DNA of 64,000 nt from Torreya grandis (Eukaryota > Streptophyta > Pinopsida > Cupressales > Taxaceae): contig JARHVA010003166.1 in assembly GCA_037957365.1 (NCBI GenBank), positions 1,679,501 to 1,743,500 of the forward strand, given 5' to 3'. The notes below the pieces were generated by a model that worked only from the letters and a program-made list of their open reading frames with translations, searched no databases and had not been told where the DNA came from. A program made the translations under genes and the position numbers. This document shows, in pieces, positions 1 to 14,459 of this stretch; the first letter of the stretch is position 1; each line of letters starts with the position of its first letter.

Positions 1-3000
1 TAAATAGTGTATTTAAAATCTAATTCAATTATTGAAGTGACTTTATTTACTGGATCCTCTCCCTTAAATGTATATCCTATTATTAATTAGTCTATTATTA
101 GCATAGTACAAATAAAATTGTATAGAAAAAACTTACCATAATTTAGGAAAATTTATAGAAGAAACTGGCACAAAGCAAGGAATTTTTTTAATATAAAGTT
201 TACAATGCACATAATTTTTTAGAAAAAATACTCTGATACAAATAAATTTGTATGTAATAATAACTTAACATTTATTATTACTATGTAATGTTTATTTGAT
301 TTAAGCTACACTGTATAGGAAAGTGGAAAGAGAAACATTTTATATAAAGTTAACTTAAGTATAGAAAATATGATGAAATAAGAAGATTTTAAAACTTAAA
401 ATATGTAGATCATTTTGTTAGTATATACAATTATTAATAAATTATAAAAAATGTAATATGCTATAAAAATATAGAATGTATGTATTTGAATTTGATTGTA
501 AGAATGATTTATTTTATTTTATGAATAGTACTTAAATAACATATAAAATTTATGTAGAGATTTACTTTCAAAAATATTGTAAATATCAAACCATATCAAT
601 CAATGGTATCAATGCCATTTTTTTGTTACTTATTCTTAAAGTTTAAATTTTATAGATTGTTAAAGCTCATATTATATTTAAGGGAACTTATCTAATATTA
701 AGGCATGAGATTTATATATTTTCAAATCTTATGGCATATTTAGGGGCACTACTTATAATTTCCTCTGATTGTTGATAAGAAGCTATAAATGCTCTTGCAT
801 TATTGACATCCTATGTTGGATTTATATAGTTTTTAAAATTGATAATAGAAAATAACCAATTATGAATATGGAATTGATCCAAGCTAGGTATGTTATATTA
901 ATGATTTGAATAAGAGAACCATATTAAACAATTAAGCTAAGAACCACAAGTTGGGGAGTTAGCTTAACATGACCAATGCATGTGCCAACATTCTAGTTCA
1001 AAATTTTGGTTTATTACTAGGTATAGAAGACCCATTTCATTTACACTATGTCATATGATTAAAATATGTTAAAAAACATGAACAAATTACTATTAGTACT
1101 TATAGTAGGCATAATAATAAATATTTCACCATAAGGGATTAATTTGATTTAAAAACTTATCTAGCCAATGAAAAATTGATATAGGCAAAAAAATTAATAA
1201 TTTTACAATGCTAAAGAATTGTTTATTATTTTTTCCTATTTGTGTTAAATAGTGATTAAATTATTTGAACTACATCTAATGAAAGCATGGGAAAACCAAA
1301 AATATTTCATAAAATTACCTGGAAAATAGCAAAATTATCACATTTGTTACATCAATATGCTTTTGGTTACATACGATGAACAACAGGATATATATATTTT
1401 TTGTCTACATATGCATGTTGAGGGTAATAAAATATTATTTTCACTACATACAATGGCTAGGTTTGTTTGCATATAGTGGATACAAATTGTAAATTCATTG
1501 TATTGTGAAAATAGTCATACTATTTCATTGTATAAAGCTTAAATTCAACATAATGTACAAAAATGTTTACCACAATAATCATAAAACCCAATACAATGCA
1601 TATGGAAATATTATTATTTGACCATTTAAAGTTTAAATTCAAGACAGTACACAAGAGTTATTTCATCATATAAATAGTATATTTAATAGGTGTATAGTAT
1701 AAATTTTTAATCTACATAATCCTAAACAATTTAATTGTATAAATATTACCTCTATTAGAATAACATTATGCACAATGTACATAAGATCTTATGAAACTTG
1801 AATTCAACATAGAGAAATAATATTAGTGAATAATATTGAATTGATCACAATATACAAATTTTTTTATTTTAGACATGCATTTTAGAGGGATTATACTCAC
1901 TTCTCACCAATGTATCATTTTTTGCATACCAGGCACTTTGGTCTCATCTTTGAATTTCAATCAAACCATGAAACCATCCATAGAAAAATAAAACACATGC
2001 ATTAAATGAAGATATGGAAAGAAAATTTTAAAATAAAAAGAAAACTTCCAAGTACTTTTCTATGTTTTTATCATCAACAGGTTATGGTATTTACATAAAT
2101 TCTTAGCTATTTCAAATAACTCCTCAATGACATTAAGAGTACTTTAAAAAAATAGATTTGGGAGAAATAAGAAGCCTATCATATATTTTTTTTTAACCTT
2201 TTGAGCTCTCGGTATGCCAAAATACTTACTTGGTCTGTTTCAATGTTGAACACTTAAAATAAATTATTAGTATTGGGGTTTTATACATCATAATTTAAAA
2301 CAAAAGTCATCAAGTCCTATGCTTGTCTATAAGCAAAAATTACATTTGTGGCATGATCTTTATTAGTAATGAAAGGTAAAATTTTGATGATTATATTAAG
2401 CAATGTGATTACAAGAAGAAGAAAATCCTTGAAGGCCAATTTGATGACAAATTAGAGTTCACCTAGGCCTATAGGTAATGGTAATAAAAACTTCATGAAT
2501 TTTGATTAAACCATAATATATGTTACCACCATTTCCAATTAACACCTCTTGAAACATGCAAAACTTGTTGTGAACCTTCTTTAAAAATTTCATGTTTTAG
2601 CCAACTACCAGCTATGATGTGATGTGTGCCAGTGTTTTCATCATAGATCATGTACCAAAGTTAATGATATAATTTTTTGCTTTAAATATGGCATTATAAA
2701 ATTAAAAATGGTGGGCACATTAGTCAATAATGTAACCAACTATATTTAATTATGGCATGGGGGTTGAGTAGTCCAGGAGCCTTTAATCTTAGATAGATAG
2801 ATTATGTTGTGGTATGTGGGGTTTTAATTAAATTAATGTGATTTATTGTTTAATATATAGTTGTTACGTTTTAAGTTTACCCTCACCATCTAATATGAAA
2901 TTAGTTGTAGATATAAAGTTGGAAGTTGCATATAATAGTAGTTGTATAATACATTAGTTGAGGAAAAACTATGGGAGTGTGGCCATTACAAGTAAGTAAA

Positions 3001-4050
3001 AATTGAAACAAATGTCAAAAATTTGTAAGCCGGTAATCAATAATCAAGGTAAGTACTATAAAGAAAATGAATCCCTTATTATGGAATGCAACCAATTAAT
3101 TAGTTATGTATTGGTGCCCATAAGTGTGACATAATTTCTATTTATGTATTTATCTTTAGTGGAGATAAAATGCATATGTATGGAACATTAAAAGGTCCCA
3201 ATTATCAAATGGTAGGTTTGTATTTCTCATTTTTGTTAATACATTATGAAATTGGAGTTGAATTGGATTGTTTTTTTATTGTGAGAAATCATATTAGAAG
3301 TAATTATTATTTCAAAACTTTATGTAAGGGTGAATGGAGATGATTTATGAGCATATAATTATGTGTACTTCATAGAGATGGTAGATGGCCAAGGTTTATA
3401 ACAAGTATTATTTACCTAACACATAAATAAGGTATTTCTTTGCTAAAGAAATGATTTATGTAAATGTATATTTATTCAAGTTATATTAATTTTGAACTTA
3501 TGAAATTCATTTAATTAATAAAGATATATTATGTACTTTACTTATTATCAATTTTCTATTAAGAAAATGTATTTTCCTAATTAAATTTTAAATTATGTAT
3601 TTATAATTACATCAAAGGTGTTTTCATCATGAAAGCCTCACCTAAGATTTTTCTCCAAACATTTTTTTCAAAACACAATAAAAATATTCTGATTTAATGC
3701 CATCAACATAAGAAAAATATTATCTATAGAATGGTAGCAAGGGTAGTTTCTTAACCAATGTTTAAATTATCAACAACTTTAGAAGTTAGAAAATTACTTT
3801 AACCTAACATAGTTACTGCCCCTATCACTCTAGACCACTTTTATTAAGTACACAAATCTATTACAATTTGAGGGTTGTGTGTGTGTGTGTGTGTAATTAA
3901 AAATACTAAAATATGGTATTAAATACCTGATAATGGTAAACTTGACACATATTTACTAGGCATGAATTGAGCACATATATAGGTCATACACTACCATTCT
4001 CTCACACTTACATGTTATATTATTATTTGACCCTTTTTTTATGATGGTAC
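1..4050. other. AT-rich sequence without recognisable genes
   Basis: I see no reading frame of useful length, no retroelement motif and no RNA gene in this stretch. It is AT-rich with many short A and T runs. It may be very old decayed repeat. A GT microsatellite lies near its right end, and element D begins immediately to the right. Confidence 0.6.
3876..3894. repeat. (GT)n microsatellite
   Basis: Uninterrupted GT dinucleotide run, about nine units. Confidence 0.95.
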
Positions 4051-4793
4051 TGTGCACCAAATTTTAAGTCTTTACAAATATTATCAAAGAGACAATAAAA
4101 AATCAAAACTTTATGGCACTAATAGGAATGGATAGAGGAGATAAATCAAAATAATTAGAACATTCTTACCATCTTCTTTACCTTTTCATGCCTCCATTAT
4201 AGGATTTGAATTTAAATGACTTGATGCAAAAGCTTGATTATTGGATTGTTTTTCAGACTTTGATAATAACTTCCAATGGATGTGTGATGGAGATAATGGC
4301 TTCAAATGGATACTAGAATGCTATTATGGATTTTATAGGAGTGCTTAATGGATAAATTTTCATGGAATTTTAAATTCCATAGAAATCTCTAGAATTAGAG
4401 AATTCTAGAAAAGGGGATAATTTGGGGAAGATTTCTAGAATCCTCCAATTCTAGAAATCTCCCCATAGGGTTTAGGTTTTACAAAAGGCAAGTGTAGGGT
4501 GGTAGGTGGGTGGTTGGATTATTTTTGAATTTAAAATTGGCTAGTGGGATTAGGGAGTAGTTTAGTAGGTAACAGGGGTTTATTAAAGGTTTAATGAGAG
4601 GATTAATTGATCTTAGGGGTTTATTAAAGGTTTAATGAGAGGATTAATTGACTCAGGATGGGTTAAAAGGTTATGTGGGTATAAGAATGGGATATGGGTA
4701 TTAGGCTAATAGTTAAAATAGCTAGGATATATAAGAATTAGGCCAAATTAAAGGGAATTAATATAATTAATGAGGTGAGCATATTTTAATGCA
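4051..4793 (-). repeat. Element D 3' LTR (left copy)
   Basis: Closely matches 14460-15280, for example the shared stretch from AAGTCTTT through the repeated AGGATATATA word to the TTTTAATGCA end. It is shorter than the right copy because about 130 bases present there (around 14760-14890) are missing here, and it carries a private 41-bp tandem duplication. Confidence 0.85.
4574..4651. repeat. 41-bp tandem duplication inside the D left LTR
   Basis: The word beginning AGGGGTTTATTAAAGG occurs at 4574 and again at 4615. The right LTR has a single copy, so the duplication arose after insertion. Confidence 0.9.
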
Positions 4794-4797
4794 TAAA

Positions 4798-4811
4798 TTT
4801 CCCCCCTTTTT
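4798..4811 (-). promoter_or_regulatory. Element D polypurine tract
   Basis: On the minus strand it reads AAAAAGGGGGGAAA, four bases before the LTR start TGCATT. This is the position and composition expected of the plus-strand primer of an LTR retrotransposon, and it confirms the minus orientation. Confidence 0.8.
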
Positions 4812-5470
4812 GAAAGGGTATTATGAGTGGAAAAAAATTGAAAGAAGTAATGGTGTCTCAAAGAAAAACCATGTCACAGATGAATGTTAGTTGATGATGT
4901 TATTGGATATGATGCCCCCTCAAGGGGACATGTGGGGAAGAATGAGATAGATGGCCACCCAAAATAAGAAATGATGGGTGGGATAAGATGGATAGATGAG
5001 GGGATGGGATGCTAGATGTGGGATAAAAGAGGAAGAAGATGAATTTGAATTAAGTAATGAGATACAAATTGATGATGCCCCTATCAAAGACACATTCAAA
5101 TTGAGGAAATATGATGGGTGTCATGGTTATAGATGCATCCCAAGGGGGAGTTTACCATAACAAAATGATGATAGGATTAAAAGGCCATAATATTTAGACA
5201 TATTCCAAGAAAGGATGCATGTAAGGGATAGCTATAGGCAAGGATAAGATTAATTTTATAAAATTTATGATGGGTGTAGCCCAAAGCTAAATTGATCAAT
5301 ATGATGTTGTTGATGCTAGAAAAGAAACTATATGATTGAGTGACCAAAGAATTAGGGGATGAAGATAGATGATAGAGATAGTGGCTGAGCTATCATTGGG
5401 ATCTAAAAAGTGGCCAAGTTCTACCTATATAGTCTAAAAAGACTTCAAGATAATATAGTTATACTTAAGA

Positions 5471-5501
<31 letters not shown>

Positions 5502-8500
5502 ATTATTATTATTATTAGAAAGTGATGATGATGAGGATGACGAGATGAGGATGAAAGATTGGATGTTAGTTAGATAGGTCAAGAGGATTAGATTAGTAAT
5601 GGGGAAAAGGATGATGAGATGATTAGAGGAATGATGAGGGTGTATGTGTATGATCAAGCCATCACAATGACATAATGCTCATCATAGTCTAAACAACCCA
5701 TTAAATATGGTACTTGGAAGTATGTCCCATGATACAGGTATGACCAAAAGGACATTGTGCTAAAGTTCATGGGAAAATGGTGAAATATACATCCTTGAGG
5801 GAAATTTTAGTGTCCTCATAGCATCCTCATTCATTCCCCAATAGTAAAAAAAGACATGAAAATCATGAGACAAACAATATATATACATGACATGAAAACA
5901 AGATAGACAAAACAAACAAGTAACACACACACAAAAGTATCTACATACAGTGTTATAATGTCTTACCTAATGATAGGATGATTAATTGAATGATGGGTTG
6001 GATGATCATGATGTGATTTTGGACTTAAGAAGGACTTGTATTTGGATAGGATGATCATGATGAGGATCAAGCTAAGATGTTTCCCTTAGTTAAGGATCAA
6101 AGGATGAAGGATGAGACAAGGTTTTTGAATATTGATTTGGTCTTGAAATTAGATTTAAAAGTCTCCAAGGATGGTGATTAAACAAGTGATTACCAAGGAT
6201 TACCAAAAAATAATTCCCTATAAAGATCTATCATAGTAAGGAGACTAGGAGATGATGATGGGATTAAATACCTTTCATGCTAACAAAAGTGATTGCATGG
6301 GTGCTAGACATGAAGAGGCAATGATAAAGATAGTGATGGGATCAAGTACCTTCCATACTAGGCAAAGGGTAATTGGATGGGTGATGGGTATGAAAAGGCC
6401 CTATAAGAAGTGATGGGTACCAAATTAAGGTCTTTGACAAGGTGATGTATGTTGACAACACTTAGCCAATAGGATGATGAAGATATGATGGGTGACCACT
6501 TAGAATTGGTTCCAAGATTAAATATTGTATCCAAACATGGGGGATAAGAAAAGACACATGAACTGGAGATGGATGTTACTAGGGGATTAAGCAGAAGACA
6601 AGACATGATGGACTATTTTTGGATTTTTCAAATTTTACGATTTTTAGGGTTTTTGTCATTTTTTAATTTTTAGGGATTTTTGGGATATGTATATACATTA
6701 TACAAATGGGGTTACTAGTAAAGGGAATACAAAGCCTAGAAACTAGGATAAGGATGGAGGGATGATGGATGGGATGAAAAAGGATGATGATGATGGGGAC
6801 TAAGGATGAATGGACTATGGATAGATAATGACCACATCATGAAGGAAACATACGCTGATTTGCTTGAGTGTCCATTAGAGGACATTCCATGATGATTTTG
6901 GGACAATGCTCAAGACACCTTCAACTTCCTTATGAAGGTAATGATATGAATGATGGAAGAGATAGGATACATGGTATGATGGTGGATGATTGGTTGAGGG
7001 ATATATACAAGGTGGACAAGGGATGTGATAAGTAGGATGAATGGACAAGGGTATGAAATGGATGGATTTTTGTCCCCAAGTGTTGAAGAATAATGTGGAA
7101 AATAAATTATTTTACGATGACACTAAAAAATGGTTTTCATCATGGTACTTACCCAAGGCTCCATAATATTGGTTTTCAACATTGGATGAATGATATTTTT
7201 TGAATTTTTGACTTCTATTGATGGCATGTTGATTTATTAGATGGTAGGTAAGATGCAAGGTATGAAAATTTGATAGATTATTTAGCCAACACCTATTTTG
7301 GGAATGTATGATGGTAGGATCATGTTTTCACTATTGTTAAATGGATTAGGGTCTATGTGACCTAGTGTGATACTTGATGGAGACCCCTCTAGATATCTAG
7401 ACCTGGTGTCTTCATTGCCCTTAAGAGAGACAATGTTGCCTGCGTCAGTGATGTGAAGTATGGAGTGAATTATATCTTTATGAGGATGTATGGGACTTGG
7501 ATGGATGATAGGATTGAGATATGATGATGTGATGGATGATGGAAGATAATAAATGATAGGATCATGATAGGATGGGGTGATGGAGGATTAGGAATAACAA
7601 TGGCATACATCACTGGAGATATGGGACATACTTAATTTGATTGGTGCCAAGTGATAAAAGAATTCATGAAATCTACGACACTTTGATGTTTTGGCAGATC
7701 TTTGATCTAATTATTTTTCATATGATCATCCATATTATTTTGAGTATTTGATTGGATTTGATTTTTACTAGACCTTGGTGCCTAATTTTGGGCTTTACCA
7801 AGGGAGATTCATTGATTATTTTGACTTTGATGGGTCCTTAGTTCTAGTTTATGGGCTTCACTAGGGAGAGATGATTTTGGATTAGACTGATGATTTGATT
7901 CTTCTTGATTTTATTTGTGGGATCAAATATGGTTTGATTATAAATTATGACTTTTGGAATATTGTCTTAGACCAATATATTTTTAGCACACATTATGTTA
8001 CGTAGGGAAAAGTCTAGCAATGTATGTTCCTATTTGTCCTTATGGAGGAAAGTGATTAAGTGATCATTAATGGGAAGAAAGGGATCTATGATGGACGAAG
8101 GTGATGGAGATGGTGTGATGAGGTCAATGAGTGGTGATGGGGTAACATATTCTTTATAGGTGTTCTTAGAAGACCCAATTTTGACATTAAAAATAATAAT
8201 CTCAAGATCAACAAAAGGATCACTAAGACTAGCTATAATAAATGCATCTAAAGGAGTACCAAGATCACTCTAACAATATTCGATAGATAAATATTGTAAG
8301 AACTCATTTATTATGTCATCATCTAGAATGGAATAAAAAGATATGCTTGGTAATGAATTAGAGGTATCTAGATTATAAGTATCCTTTAAAAGATAGGCAT
8401 TATCAACATCAATGAGGGATGTTTTTTTAATGAGGAATCTAATTTGGATACAGGTGTTAAACATGATCTTATAGAAGATAAGACCTTGGATGTTGACTCT

Positions 8501-8739
8501 AATGCATAAGATGTAATGCTATTAATAGGAATTTCATTGTCCATGATTGACCTCTCAACATGGGGTATTTGATGTGATGGGTGAGAGGGAGATGATGGAG
8601 GAATTATGAATTCAAGGAGAGGGTCGTGGAAGGGTTAATGAGAGATGGGAGGACTAGGATCATGGGAGATAGACTCAACTTTGATGGAGGATTTATCAAA
8701 AATGGGAGTGTTATCTTGACCTTGGCTTGAAAAAGGGAG
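4812..8739. other. Element D interior downstream of gag; no pol seen
   Basis: Largely low-complexity sequence built from GGATGA, GATGAT and ATGGGA words, strongly depleted in C on the plus strand. I searched for RT (YxDD, DFRxLN), RNase H and integrase (HHCC, DDE) signatures on both strands by eye and found none. The short minus-strand frame at 8270-8464 gives no recognisable domain. Confidence 0.5.
5471..5517. repeat. (GAT)n/(TAT)n microsatellite
   Basis: About ten GAT units followed by several TAT units. The poly-Ser, Asn and His frame read on the minus strand here is a by-product of the repeat. Confidence 0.95.
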
Positions 8740-9427
8740 GATCTTGATCATGATTGGGAAGGGAATCTTGGTAGTCCTCTTTTTGTTCACCTAAGGATGT
8801 GGATGCATCTGGTTTATCATCAATTACTATATCACCACGATCAATGAAGTCCTAGACAAAATCTTGAAAAGGTCAAAATTGATTAATGGTATTCCCCCAA
8901 GTTTGGTGATATGCACAATATTGGTTATCTTTATACGAAGAGGGATTTGGCTTAGTGAGATTAAGATGTCAGATAGGTGGATAGACCATCATGTTAGTGG
9001 TGACAAGTTGTTTGAAAAGGGATTCCAAGGATATGGGAAGGGGATTATAAGGACCCTCTTCATGTTGTGTCTTAGACATGGAATCATTAGAATTATGATT
9101 AGATGGTTGTGGATATGATTGTGTGGATGGATTTGAGGTGGCCAAGATTAGATTCCCTTTGCTAGTATGGGAATGGGTAGATGGTGATTTATGACTAGAA
9201 GATGGAGGATTGGTGTGGGATTCACATGAAGGGGCTTGGGTGGGAGGTGAAATGAGTTGAAGGGGATCAACACCTTTAAGAAGTGGTACACCCATCATAA
9301 AAAATTTCAAGAGGATCTCATCCTTGTGGGCATGTATGTATTGGTTAATGAAGGCAGGGTCTAGTTCTACGGCAATGGTTGCTAGATGATGTAGGTATGA
9401 TAAGGATTGGATAAGGTTCTTGACCAA
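8740..9427 (-). pseudogene. Element D gag remnant (C-terminal part with knuckle-like motif)
   Basis: An open minus-strand stretch of 152 codons (9427-8969) is rich in Ser, Pro, Thr and His. In an adjoining minus-strand segment (about 8920-8830) it is followed by YCAYHQTWGNTINQF and then FQDFV and DFIDRGDIV. In plant Ty3/gypsy Gag proteins a Cys-x-x-His segment, a GHTT-like segment and then an acidic-hydrophobic 'LIERG' segment form the nucleocapsid end. Here the second zinc ligands are degraded. A segment like NHDQDPP at about 8740 resembles the linker that follows. The product would have packaged the element RNA in a virus-like particle. It is broken by stops and surely not expressed as an intact protein. 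Confidence 0.6.
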
Positions 9428-9429
9428 AA

Positions 9430-10879
9430 TAGATTTAAATGATCAAGATAGTATGATAGGTAATGATGGAGATGAGATAGACTAATGGATTAAGGACTAT
9501 GATCAAATGTCAGACCAATATTGAAATAGGTGCCAATAACTTACCAACAATGCCTAGTTGTTAATCTAGTAAAAGGATTAGGAATGTGATGGGTGATTAA
9601 TATTAAAAATTAGTAAGAGGATGATATAATGGGTATTAGTAATGAATAAGGAAAGATTATTGGACTATATTATATTGATGGGTTTGATAGATTGAGACTG
9701 ACAAGGTGACAAGATGCTAACAAGATATTGAATAGGTATGAGTATTTGACCAAAGGATAAATGATAGTGGAGTAGGATGATAGGATGATATGGATGATGG
9801 AACTAACATAAAATCTTATACCAATTTTCTCAAGATGGGATGGGGTAGGATTAGGTGATGAAGGTGATTAGGAAAATGAAATAAGGATAAGTGTGATGAT
9901 GAGATAAATGGGTAATGAAAGGTGAATGGTTTAGACCCATATGTGATCTAGAAGCCAACTATGATAAGATGAGGTGATGACTAGATGGGTAATGAAGGTA
10001 ACATCAAAACAAGTGATCGGGTATGGATTTAAGGTAAGATGTGGATGATGAGGTATAATTAGGGGATGAATAATGAGGTATGGGTCTAGTGATAATATGT
10101 GATTAAAAATATACAAAAGGGAGTGAATTATGTACAATAAGGTAAAACAAGGATAGAAAAGGTGATGGGATAATGAGACAAGATGGTATGGGGGTGATTA
10201 GGACTATGGATGAGGTGGACATAGGATAAAATGTGGATGGTGATACAAGATGGGATTAGGATAGGTGAATGGTTATGATCAAATATGTAAGGGGGTGGTG
10301 TCAGTAAAATGATACGGGAATGATTAATATTATAGTGTGATTGATGGATAAGGCAAGGTCAAAGTGAGGTGTTATTGATTATGGATGAGGTGTTATTATG
10401 ATAAGATGTGACTAGGATGATGAGCAAATGTGAATAAGATGGGCAATTGGGATATGACTAGTAGAATGTACAAGAAGATAAGGCTAGGATACATAAGATG
10501 TGACTATGATTAAGTGGATATGGCTAGGAATGAAATTAAGATGGTGATGATGATAAAAAGGATGGTAAAAATAATATGGAGGTGATAGGGGGTATGCCAA
10601 ATGAGAAGTGGATATGGATAGGATAGGATGGGATGAAGACAAGATGGAGAATGGGAGATGGATGTGTAAGATAAAAATGTAAGTGAGTAGGATAAGATGC
10701 GACTAAAAGGATGTACAAGGGAATAAAATTATCTATAAAGGAGTGAGACAAGTATATACAAGATGTGATTGAAATATGTGATGGGGTGTATAAGATGACA
10801 TGTACAAGGTAAGATGGGGGTATGACTAGGATGGGATAAAGACAAGATAGTATGGGATATGAGGATGTACAAAAATATG

Positions 10880-10916
<37 letters not shown>

Positions 10917-11700
10917 TGAGGGGTTGATGATGAGGATGTACAAAATTAAAGGATATATGCAAGAGAATAATGAGATAAAGATGTATAAGATTTTTGTGAT
11001 AGGGGTATGGGTGAATATGTTTGAGACCAAATGTTAAATAGGATAAAATACAAAAAGATGATATGTATAAAGTGATAGTGAGATAAGGATTGATAAGGAG
11101 ATAATTAATATGGGTGATTGGTGGGTAGAAACTCAATGATGGGATATGATATCATAGGGGTAGGAGGGAAGATAGAAAAGAAGAGGGATGGGATAAGAAT
11201 ATAAGATGACAATGATGTACAAGACAAGATATGGGTGACAAATGGATATGACTGAGATAAAAGATATACAAAGAGACTATGTATAATGGGGATGATGAGT
11301 AGGTGTGACTAAGATGGGAGATTGGGATAAGATTAGTAGAATGTCTAAGAGAATAAATTATTTACAAAGGGATGAGACTAGGATTATATAAGATGTGATT
11401 AGGATGTAGGGTGATGTTTATGGGTGGAATCAAGATGGTGATGATGATAATATGGGGTATGATAGGGGGTATGATAAATGACAAGTGTATATGGTTAGGG
11501 AAGATAGGAAATGGAATATGACTAAGACAAGACAATATGTATGATGGGATAATGACTAGGATATATACAAATTATGATGGGATAAAGATGTGGTAAGGAT
11601 ATACAAGATGATATGAGATGATGCAAGAATATAAAAGATGAGAGGATGTACAAGATGAGTTTTACAAAAGACCTAGATGTATATGGATATGAAAATTCTA
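9430..11700. other. Purine-rich, C-poor low-complexity block of element D
   Basis: The plus strand is made largely of words such as AAGATGTGACTAGGATG, ATGGGATAAGACAAG and GGATGTACAAG, imperfectly repeated with no clean period. The overlapping minus-strand frames of 135-164 codons in 10536-11136 encode Ile, Ser, Pro, Tyr and His rich sequence and follow the composition; I do not regard them as genes. Confidence 0.6.
10880..10916. repeat. (CA)n microsatellite
   Basis: CA dinucleotide run with one CAAA interruption. Confidence 0.95.
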
Positions 11701-14437
11701 ACTCACCTCACAAATAGTACAGGTCTAGCAAAAAACACACCCAAGAAAGCAAGCCACAACCTAGGATTAGTAAACTAATAGGTGTGTAACCTGATGTCTA
11801 CACCATCTAATGGCTACATAGGTGAGGTTGTAGTCTATTGATCTATTATAGAATTGACTAATCCCTATCAGCCTTGCTTGCACTTGATGGATACTTTTGA
11901 GTTGATACTAACTCCTGTAGCAATATACCTATTATGGTTGAAGTCCCCTATGCTAGGTATGTACAGGTCTTCTAAGGGCATCCCCAATATACACAATGGT
12001 ATGTTAGGGCCCAAGTCCATATAGGGTGTTGTTTAATGCCTAGTTTAGATAATTAACTATATACCTTCATGAATGACTTGTATGGGGTCAACCACTTAGA
12101 ATAAAGACATCTATCCCTAATTGTTATACTCTATTAGAACACAAAGTTTGGTTAGAACACGGTAGTGAAATCCATGACATTAACCCTTACATACTAAGCT
12201 ACATATGTGGTGATGAAATCCAAATCATGTGCTATCCAAGGGGAGGGATTAAAAAATAGGCAAACACATGATACAATTAATTAACCATATAATTACCTAT
12301 GTGTGATTTGGCATGATATGACAAATTATTCACAAATCAATAACCACACACACAAACAAATAAGTATTTACAAGAACAATTTTCATAATAAGATATATAT
12401 AACGATATATCCAAATAAAAAATGAAAAATGGCTCCCCTCCCTGTAAGCACAAAGGTTATAAATCTGATTGGGGTGCATAAATCTTGAGGGGTCTTGAAA
12501 AATAAGTGGTTAGTAGTTTTCTTGACTTAAATTTTTGATGAAATTATTCTATTATTCACCTAGAAAAAAGTGTTGATGCTTGTGAAGATCTAATTGTTAA
12601 AATTACTACCTTAAAAAAAGAGGTCTTTAATTATTATCTATTACTATTTACTAAAAAGTAATATAGACATATACTATTAACCAGCTAAGAGATTTTAATC
12701 TAAATAAAACTAAGATAAAGACTCCTTGGAAAATTAAAAAAAGATACCTAAACTAAAATACCAATTAAATATTTGAAAATCCTAAAAATAACGTATCATA
12801 CAAAAAGGATTTTGAATACAAATAAATAAAACCTACGATACCAAATAATAGTAAAATCTTGATAACAATTAAATAATCTAGATATCATTAAAAAATTACA
12901 TAGATGCCAACTAATAATAAATTTATGGAACTTCAGTCAAAATGTAGATCCAAATATTAATTGCTCTTGTCAAGTATTTTTAAATATAAGGTGTCATGTA
13001 GGTTATAAATCCCCATGTTATAGTGATATTAATTAATTGTCTCCACCAGCTACCTCTCCTCTATGCCCAAGACCTACAAATAATAAAATGATTATAAGAA
13101 ATTGACTTGGCATTTTATGGCTGCAACAGATGGATCTTGCCAAGTATAGGCACAATCATAAAGGTGTTTGAAGATGTTTAAAAAAACATGAATTATGTGA
13201 TCAATTTTGCATTATATTTTCAATTAAATAGGTCAAATTTAGGTTAGTATAGAAAAAACATGTACCGGCTCAAATCTAGGCTAACTGATTAATGTAGACA
13301 GATCACAATTTTTATTTTTTAATTATAATTTTATTTTTATTATTTGAAATGTTAGAGTGAAAATTTATGGACTATGTTTATAGATGGATTTCACAAGGCA
13401 ATATCACTATTTTGTAATCAACAAGTATAATAGTCTTGATCAACTTAACTTTACCAAGAAACTCCTAGCCTATGCCAAAATGGAGACATCAAAACTAGGA
13501 TACATTTATTATAGGGTCTGGGAGACTTGGGTAGGATTCTAAGGCATTGACATGGTTTTTACACATATAAGAAACTCATCCAACTCAATCCATTCACTGA
13601 TTACATCTTGTGCCAAAATAAGAGCTTGGGAATTAGGTATAGGAACACAAAAATACTGGAAAGGCATTAGGCATTAATACTTACCAAAAAATGCCTCAAC
13701 CTGATGGCATCCCTGGGTATGCTCTAACCATATAATGTGTATATGTTCCCAAAAAATATATTTAGTATAAACTCAACATCAAAGAGTAAATTAACTTAAT
13801 AATAACAAAATATACCCATAATTAATTGTGAAAGCATTTAAAGTAGTCAATACTGGAAATAACTCCTATTTATTTTCAATAAATCTTGTAATCAACTACT
13901 AAAAAATTGAGGGTTTATAGAGGCATCTTTATTTTAAACTATTTTATGTTAAACCCTACCAACAAATTAATCCTGGTAATGTTGACTTTACTTCCCAACC
14001 CTCAACTTTTCCTTCATCAATTGGTGATGGCAGATAGGGTGATGTAAAGTGCCAGTATTAGCATTTTTATAATAATTTTTTCCTAACACCTAGATAATTA
14101 TACTAATATTAGAAAAAAATCAACCATAAAAATTGAATAAAAAATGATTAGCAATGATTATGTGTAATAAGCAACTTCTATATGGTAGGCTCAAATAGAT
14201 GAGGTGCAGAATATATAAAAGTAAAATTAGAGAGACAGGGTAAGCCAATGAAATATAACAACATGAATCGTGTCAAAATACTTATCTATTAATCAAAAAA
14301 TGCCACTGTTGCATACTTGGGGAATGAAAAAAACATAATTGAAACCTTTTGAAATCACTAAATATATCCTAAATCTTCCCTACAAACATTATTATCATGA
14401 TTCACATTCATAATATTAGTTCAAAAGGAGCTCATCC
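11700..14437 (-). other. Element D leader region (between PBS and gag), no genes seen
   Basis: About 2.7 kb without frames. 11700-12460 has more balanced composition than its surroundings; 12460-14430 is AT-rich. Either part could be a further, unrecognised insertion. Confidence 0.4.
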
Positions 14438-14457
14438 AGTCCCATCATGGTCACCAT
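14438..14457 (-). promoter_or_regulatory. Element D primer-binding site
   Basis: Minus strand ATGGTGACCATGATGGGACT lies two bases inside the 5' LTR end. It aligns with the PBS of elements A, B, C and E, sharing TGG near the start and the GGGAC core. Confidence 0.65.
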
Positions 14458-14459
14458 TA

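Noticed and set aside
5445..5657. 70-codon minus-strand frame rich in Ser, Asn and His
   Set aside because: Direct translation of the GAT/TAT microsatellite.
10536..11136. Overlapping minus-strand frames of 164 and 135 codons
   Set aside because: Composition follows the CA repeat and the purine-rich block (Ile, Ser, Pro, His, Val-Cys runs); two frames overlap the same DNA and neither has a domain.
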